From assembly GCA_022818135.1 (NCBI GenBank), contig JAFMSR010000019.1, positions 35,089,723 to 35,153,722 on the forward strand: 64,000 nucleotides of DNA, read 5' to 3'. Source of the stretch: Saxidomus purpurata. Its lineage: Eukaryota > Mollusca > Bivalvia > Venerida > Veneridae. Of the stretch, positions 57,408-64,000 are shown piece after piece. How positions within the stretch are numbered: position 1 is the stretch's first letter; every line of letters starts with the position of its first letter. The notes under the pieces are model-generated. The model had not been told where the DNA came from and did no database searches. It saw only the letters and a program-made list of their open reading frames with translations. The position numbers and the translations under genes were made by a program.

Positions 57408-60400
57408 AAACTGGTACGAAAATATACACAGAAGTGGCTGACACGGTATTTTCTTTCAAATGCGGAGTTTTTATGTCGTAACATGATATCCTGTTGTACA
57501 AACCCTTTGAACCATAATATTGCTCTCAAACATCGCCCTCAAGGTCTGACAGTAGTCTAATAAGGAGGAGTCTGGTAAGCGTTCAGCTTAATATCTGTCT
57601 AATAGTGGTGATACTTTCTAGTTAGTTCGAGGTCTGTCCAAGCAGATGGCGCCTCCCGTTTATGTTTTTATTTGTCTTGTGATTTTACAATTTCCCTCTG
57701 GAAAATGTGCACTTTCTTTTTTTCAAAGGCTTCTTTCATACGTTGCAATTCCAAATCGATCGATGTCACTTTAGGTTTGGACTGATGTTAAAGCATGCTG
57801 TTAGCAATGGCTGTCGTTTATTCCGCTGTGAGGACCATCCGTATACACATTTCAGAACAAGACGTCCTGTCGCGAGAAACTATTTCTTTTAAACTTTCTG
57901 CATTATGCTTCCTTGGTTCTTTATTATATCCGTGTTGATTTTTTAAATGTACACCTTCACTACCTAACCTCTTAACAATGACTGAGTTGTATAAACAGTC
58001 AGATGGCCGGTTGCACAACTAACGATTATCCAAGTGGTTTTTATACCATATTCTAATATGCCTACGGTATATTTCTATAGTCAATTCGAGTGCATTAATA
58101 TGATTAAAGCACTCGGAAAAGTAGGCGGAGTTTCGGACATGGAAGTAGCTCCTTCCGACTTTTCTAATTTACTCCCGCGCAAAAATAAAATATAGAAATG
58201 GAAATAATATCAGTATAAATACATCAGTCGCATGAAAAAGATTTGTTTAAGAACCTAAATATTATATTTGATAACGTCAAGTAAGCCTTGAATACCCTCA
58301 CCTTGTTTTCCGTAAAAAGGCCAAGAAATTCAGGATCAACAGTCATACACTGTTTTGATTCTGGGAGACAAAACTATGAATGAAAACGTTTACGTCATCA
58401 CACTGACGTCATTACTCCACGTTAAAACGTTGTACAGTTCAAATTAACGGTACACATTTAAATCGATTGGCTGCTTTGTTTGGTTCTGAATCTGACGTCT
58501 TCTGCATACTGTCAGTCAGGTATTTCTTTTTATATTTTATGTATTAGATGATTAAAATGAAATAAATTTGTATAATATAGTTAAGTTTGATATCTTGAAT
58601 GGTTGCCCGAATAGCTTCTATTTATGCTGTTTTTACATTACCGCCGAACTGAAAAAAGGTCCGTAGTAGTTAGGATAGTTTAAAAAAAATCGGCTTCTAA
58701 GAATCGAAATAATCTATGTCTTGGAGTGCTTTATCGAAATTGAAGCATTCCCCGGAGGTGATGTGCCTGGCGGACTAATTCACGAGGGCGAAGAAATAGA
58801 GAGTTATCGAACACGGAGTTCGAGCAATCCAGTTATCTAATCTAGGCCTATATACATGTAAGCTGACGTTATATTAATGTAGTGCTTTGGTTTGAATATT
58901 TTACACAAAAATGCTATGGGTACGATGTTTTCGCTATTTGAAAGATAGCCTTTATTAGAAGTAGTTAACAAATACAAATGTATTGTAGAATAAAACGAAT
59001 AAAGCAGACCAAAACGACAATCTGTGCGGACTTATCATATCAGAATACAATTTATCTTTAATTACAATCCGTGTTAGTAGTTTATTATCTTTATATTTTT
59101 TATTATCACTATCATCATTATTAAGCGGAAAACGCATTAAGCCCAGTTTTGGCGTTAGTTCTGGCGTAACTACTAAGTTTGGCGTGAGGAGCGTTTTATC
59201 AGCAGCTGGCGTAACGTAAAGACATAGAAATTGGCGTAACTTTTGCACCATGTCAAGAGCAGGCGCAAGTAGTTACGCAAGTCAAAATCAAGATGGCGGC
59301 TATCGTCGATTGAAAAAGAAAATCTGCCTCTAGTACAATTTACTTTACAGTAGTGGATGGTGTAACACCTTAAAACAATAATTTTCACAACTTCTTACTT
59401 TCACGATAACCAAGCAAGCGAAATGATCGGAACAAAATCAAAGAAGAAAAATGAAATAAACAAACAACTCAGCCAGTGCTTGTTATTAGTTTATAATGAC
59501 ACGATCAGTTTTAGAAATAAAGAATGTGGACAAAAACATTGGTGTCCGATGTTACATTAGTGTGACTGAATTTTCACCTTTTACAGAATGAGGAAGTAAA
59601 TATACCGCGTGTTTTCCTTCTCTATCTGTTTTATCGTAGCTATTAAATGAACTACAACCTTTGAAGTTACCCAATATATTAGCAAATGTTTAAAACTGCA
59701 TCACATCAGTTGCTGTGGTACATGTACTCAACAGGCCATATGGCATGTACTCTTAGTAAATATTAAGATTCTTTCTGTTCGCTTCCTTTTAATACAATAC
59801 ATATACACACAAATTTAAATAATAATTCGAGTACAATTCATTCGGCTTCGCTGGCTACATACTCGCAGTGTTTGTCAAAGACTAAACTCCCAGATTGACA
59901 GACAAATGCGTTGTTAACCGCTAATTATTCATGCGATATGAAATTATTCTACAGCCAAAATTTGATCCGTGAGCTACGGCCTTTACGTTTTCTTCCGTTT
60001 CTAGTTACCGGTTTTTTACAATAAGCTAACAGTACAGTCACGACTAAGTGATCGAAATCAGACTGTATAAATCGCACACAGTATTTTGACCACTTGGTAT
60101 ATTATCAGATTGACTGCTTCGTCATATATACAAAAGCCAAAAACCCGTTTTGGATAATAGTTTATTAATAGTAAAATTGCTATTTAAGTTGGACACCGAA
60201 AATTACTTTACGGTTTATGAGTGCCCTCACAATACACAAGATACATACTTTCATATTTTGGCGAAGAAGATTTTATCTTAAGTAAGTAGCTGTCTACGGG
60301 TTTTGACATAAGATTAATATATAATGACAACACATTGAAATGACGACAATTCAAAAGAGTGAGCCTCAAATAAAATATAGTGTTCACATCTAAAATTAGA

Positions 60401-61669
60401 AAGACCAACCTTTCATTTCTATTTATAAATATTATAAAAAAAACTTCTCTATTTCAGAAATTAAACAATTTACTAAATAAAAAGGCCAGCATCTGTCCGT
60501 GGTTAAAGAGATTATTAATTTGTGTTTCAATGGAGGTTTGGTTTAGTCATCCAGAAATGTTGATACATTAATTATTGATGAATATATACAGTATTTCGTA
60601 AGATCAGGAAGTAAACTGAAACGAGTAACTTACCTATCTTTTCTTCTAGAGTGAAGTTTTTTTCTCTCGACTGCTAAGGAATTTGTAATTCAACGATATA
60701 AGAGAGGGAATATCCAATATAACTATCGTATATAGATCTTTATTATAATTCAAAGCTCTAATTAGTTTCATAAACAGCCTCTGTCGGCCATTTTGTTTTG
60801 TAGTTTACTCCTCACAACGATTTGGTTAGGTGAACTCCGCTCTCTGACACTATTTACTGCAAGGGGAGGTAACCACTACTGGGAGTTTTTCAAAATTATA
60901 TCCATCCTTCACAATTACTCCATCACAACTTATTTACCATTGAATTCCTTGTAGAACTTTTCAATCCTGCAAAACTTTTCAGTGTTGATAAATCTGTTTA
61001 GATCTTATATAGCTTGCTGTGGAGGATGGGATGTCCCGACAAGATGTCTTTTAAACGAGGGTATATGATAGGAATAGCAACGACTGAGCGAGTCACCAAA
61101 TATGATACTCGAGTCTTCTGATCGAGTACTCAAGTACTCGGAAAAGAGCATTTACATGATCGGCATATAATAACTAATGGAAACTAGATGGATCCTGTAT
61201 TTTTGTTTTGATTTCACGCATTCACTCTATTTTACCGTGCAGCAATGCCCGAATACGGGCGTAAGAGTTACGTTGCCTAGTAGAATCCAATTAAAATAAT
61301 CTCAGTAAAAAAGAAGACAAACCTGAATTTTCAAACCTGCTTTGCCTTTGTCGTTGTCCGATATCGTGAAATGATAAGGGTTTTTTTGGAAAATCCATCG
61401 ATACTAAAAAAGCATTTATTGGGAAACCGTTGCTAGGGGAGATTTTTTCTAAGATACGGTAACAGTCGCATTAAATATGATTAGGATTTATGAATTTTAC
61501 CATTTTTTATACATATCATAGTTGTAATTAGACCATTTTTGAGGCAAACAGGACAAAGTACGTTTCTGCATGAGGACTCGCTATACATGCTTGATACCTG
61601 GTCAATTGCATTCTGCAATCTCTGTTTCATGTAGGAATTGTCAGCTACGTATTAACTAATTACTGGTTA
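57408..61669. other. no recognised gene; CRE word and two ATGGCGGC-type words
   Basis: A tgacgtca palindrome lies near 58413. Words of the aagatggcggct type (59290, plus strand) resemble YY1/initiator contexts but no first exon could be linked. A minus-strand ORF at 57818-58018 has no domain. The ctcgagtactcaagtactcgg palindrome-like stretch lies near 61121-61141. Confidence 0.35.
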
Positions 61670-62510
61670 GAAACCTTAAGATATCTATTGCGTGTTCATT
61701 TCGAACACGATTGCTGGATGTGAAATCAACGTTTTCACCTGAATCATTCCTTGTTGGCATTCTTGGCGTTATCTCACCAAGACGTGACTATAATGCATCA
61801 TCTGCTGCTTTGCGTAACTCATTGCTGACGAATGACAGGCGTTTGTAGCCTGTGTCTATAAGAGTTGCAAAAGTAGCAATGTAACTGAAGATCTCTGTAG
61901 ATGTTGGCTGGTAGCGGTGGGTCCAATCATCTGCAATAGTCTCCTTTACTTTAAGAGCTAACTCTTACTATTATTTACCCTCAAACTGTTTATCAGTAGC
62001 CCACACACAACAGTGTAAATCTGTGAGGATACGCGTTCTTCTTAGTTGACAAGTAAGCAGTGACCTTTGTAAAGTCATGTAGAACACATTCGAGGTCAGA
62101 GATGGCCTCCCACTAAAAATCCGTCAACAGTAACTGACTATCACCTTTCTTAGCAAACGAACCTAACTATCCAGAAGAGTGTATGTCACCACTTGCGTTT
62201 GTTCAACAAGTCTTTCCGTCATACGTTAAGTCGAGTCCCATCGTGTTGGTACATCTTGTAACAATCCATGATCTTAAAACCAGGCAAATTTTGTCTCACT
62301 CTCGTTTCATCTGTTAATTTTGTTGAGTGCGTAAAATGCGAAACTGACTTCTTACACCTAGCAACCTTTTAACTCACATTTGGTGATTCTAGAGCATTGA
62401 AGTCTGTTTTTCAGTGTTGCCAGCACTAGAAGTCTGACTCTCAGAAGGGTGTTTCAGGCGCATGTGGTTGAGCATGTACGTAGTTCCTGCAAACAAGTGA
62501 TAATTTAACT
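61670..62510 (-). pseudogene. decayed hAT-superfamily (ZBED-type) transposase
   Basis: Minus-strand fragments in correct order but in several frames: TTYMLNHMRLKHPSE near 62470-62425 (end of a BED zinc finger); DVPTRWDST near 62263-62237 followed by RMTERLVEQTQ, the hallmark of hAT transposases; KVTAYLSTKKNAYP near 62078-62037; and ETIADDWTHRYQPTS near 61945-61901 followed by FATLIDTGYKRLSFV. Many stops and frameshifts. The C-terminal dimerisation region is missing. Terminal inverted repeats were not found. Confidence 0.8.
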
Positions 62511-63379
62511 AATAGACTGTATAGTTCAATTAACATAAAATGTAGCTTTTTAATTATCAAGCAATGAAAAATAAAAGAGAAATATTAAGATATAAAAATA
62601 TATTCCTGAGACTTGATTGAGAGACCATGTGTATAACAAGACCAGTATTTCTTAAACAGAACTTGGTAAGTTAAGAAGAAATTATGTTGCATGAAGATAT
62701 TGTTTAATTAGGAAACCACTTTTTCTGGAAAAGATCGTACTGTAAAGCAGTTAATTAGTTAATAAAATATATATACCTCCAGTGTATGGAAGTTCTGTAT
62801 TACAGAGAGTACATTGTCATCACTACACCGTTTACGATATACTTCCAGGCAGATGATTTCGACGGGGGCATATTTCAAGTTTGACGTATGATTTCACAGA
62901 CAAGTGTACAGATTACTGAGAGATTTATTAAAGAGACTTTGAAAGACCACTAAATTCTGTATGTACGATTAAGGAAAAATGAGTTACAGTTTAACTACCG
63001 GCACAATTAGCTTATTAAATTATTAAGACCTCATATTACAGGCCCCGAATAACAGTTTCTGGAACAAACACAAAGGCGACACAGTGTAATTGCTATCATA
63101 CCCTTAATTTTAAACAAACTGGAGAGCTTATTTTATATATGTTTATCTGTTTTGCCGACTCAAAATAAAGCTTTTTGCATTGTTTTTAACTGTGAAAACG
63201 ACTTACTCGGACGTGGAGGCTTCGGACTGCTGACTACTGAATAATCTTAGGCGTTTTCTCAAGTCTGGATATCATCTTGTAATTGCAACTGTTTTGCAGT
63301 TAAAGTGGAATTGAATGAAAATTGACAAAATACATTTTGTATACAAATGTAGGAGGAACTTCGGGTTGCATATAGAAAT
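62511..63379. other. no recognised feature
   Basis: AT-rich, short ORFs only. Confidence 0.4.
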
Positions 63380-64000
63380 CGACTCGTCCGTCCGTCCCCC
63401 TGTCCGTCCCCACTTCCACTTTAAAGATATTTAAGGCAATCTCTTGCAATTCCATTCAGTGATATAGCACACTGAGAGGAAGTGCAGTGCACAGGAACCA
63501 TACCCCTACTTTGTCTAATTCTTTTATTATCCCCCTTTGTTACATTTTCTTGTCCGGAGCTCAACACTAAAAGTACTAAAGGACATTTGTTCAAATTGTA
63601 TACAATGATAGAGGACATACGGTGAAGTGCACTCTCCAAGAACCATATCACTATATAGCCTTATTTTATGATAATCACAATTACTGAATTTCATTGTCCG
63701 GAACATAACTCCGAATGTATTAAAGGGAATTACCTGATACTTCACAGAGTGATAAAGCACAGCTAGATGAAGTACAGGGCACAAGAACCATAACTCCAGT
63801 TTGCCTAGTTCTTGGATTACCACCCACTTTATTTTGCTTTTCCTATCCAGAGCACTACTCTTGTGGTGCTGAGAGAAATGCGTTCAAATAGACCCTTCTT
63901 AATATCACTCATAAATGGAGAGGACATTAAAAGGACGTGCACTGTCCAAGAACCACAAGCCTCTATTGCCTTATTTGTGAATTATCTCCCTTTGTTTCTG
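63380..64000 (+). repeat. tandem family with ccgtccgtcc border, runs off the right edge
   Basis: A cgtccgtccgtcc run (63386-63410) marks one end. Units of roughly 150 bp share attgtccggagc or attgtccggaac, gatagaggacat, gtgcagtgcacaggaacca and cttgtttgcctaattcttg variants. The GGAC-type border is the complement of the 3' runs at 12.9 and 19.4 kb. Confidence 0.75.

Overview
This is a eukaryotic nuclear window, AT-rich, intron-rich and dense in repeats. Dispersed tandem families built on TGACCTTGACC words, repeat tails that end in runs of GGAC, and the well-preserved matches to animal PEPCK, PARP4 and Roc-COR-Death genes all suggest a marine bivalve mollusc. Species cannot be named from the sequence alone.

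Layout. 1-2.5 kb: one exon of phosphoenolpyruvate carboxykinase on the minus strand; the gene continues off the left edge. 2.5-17.5 kb: gene-poor, with tRNA-derived SINEs, a 113-bp direct duplication, a hairpin MITE and several tandem families. 17.6-22 kb: minus-strand exon-like segments (a possible membrane-protein tail at 17.7 kb; two charged exons at 21.8 and 20.2 kb). 22.3-25.3 kb: a ~145-bp tandem array and a decayed Gypsy-type retrotransposon. 25.5-30.7 kb: a segmentally duplicated block with three copies of a 22-24 codon phase 1-1 exon and one broken Ig exon. 31.6-34 kb: four plus-strand exons that together make a PARP4-type ADP-ribosyltransferase domain. 35.7-41.2 kb: a large foldback structure whose arms are tandem ~350-bp units rich in nuclear-receptor half-sites. 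42-43 kb: a retroelement gag relic cut by a CA-repeat retroposon. 44.7-48.3 kb: the main gene of the window, a minus-strand Roc-COR-Death protein followed by a linker exon and an intracellular-type Ig exon. 50.9-54.0 kb: a 5'-truncated Penelope-like element with GIY-YIG endonuclease, flanked by 1-kb inverted arms carrying CRE palindromes. 54-64 kb: mostly unrecognised, with a small charged minus-strand ORF, a hAT/ZBED transposase relic and a terminal tandem family.

The most notable unit is the minus-strand multi-exon locus. The Roc-COR-Death exon, the 22-codon linker exon and the Ig exon all begin and end in phase 1. The duplicated 22-24 codon exons near 26.7, 27.9 and 30.4 kb follow the same rule, and the flanking introns at 27 kb and 44 kb are recognisably related. 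The locus has therefore grown by cassette duplication, and may run from upstream of 48.3 kb down to about 20 kb, with PARP4 lying on the opposite strand inside it. Continuity of the transcript is an inference that RNA data would have to settle.
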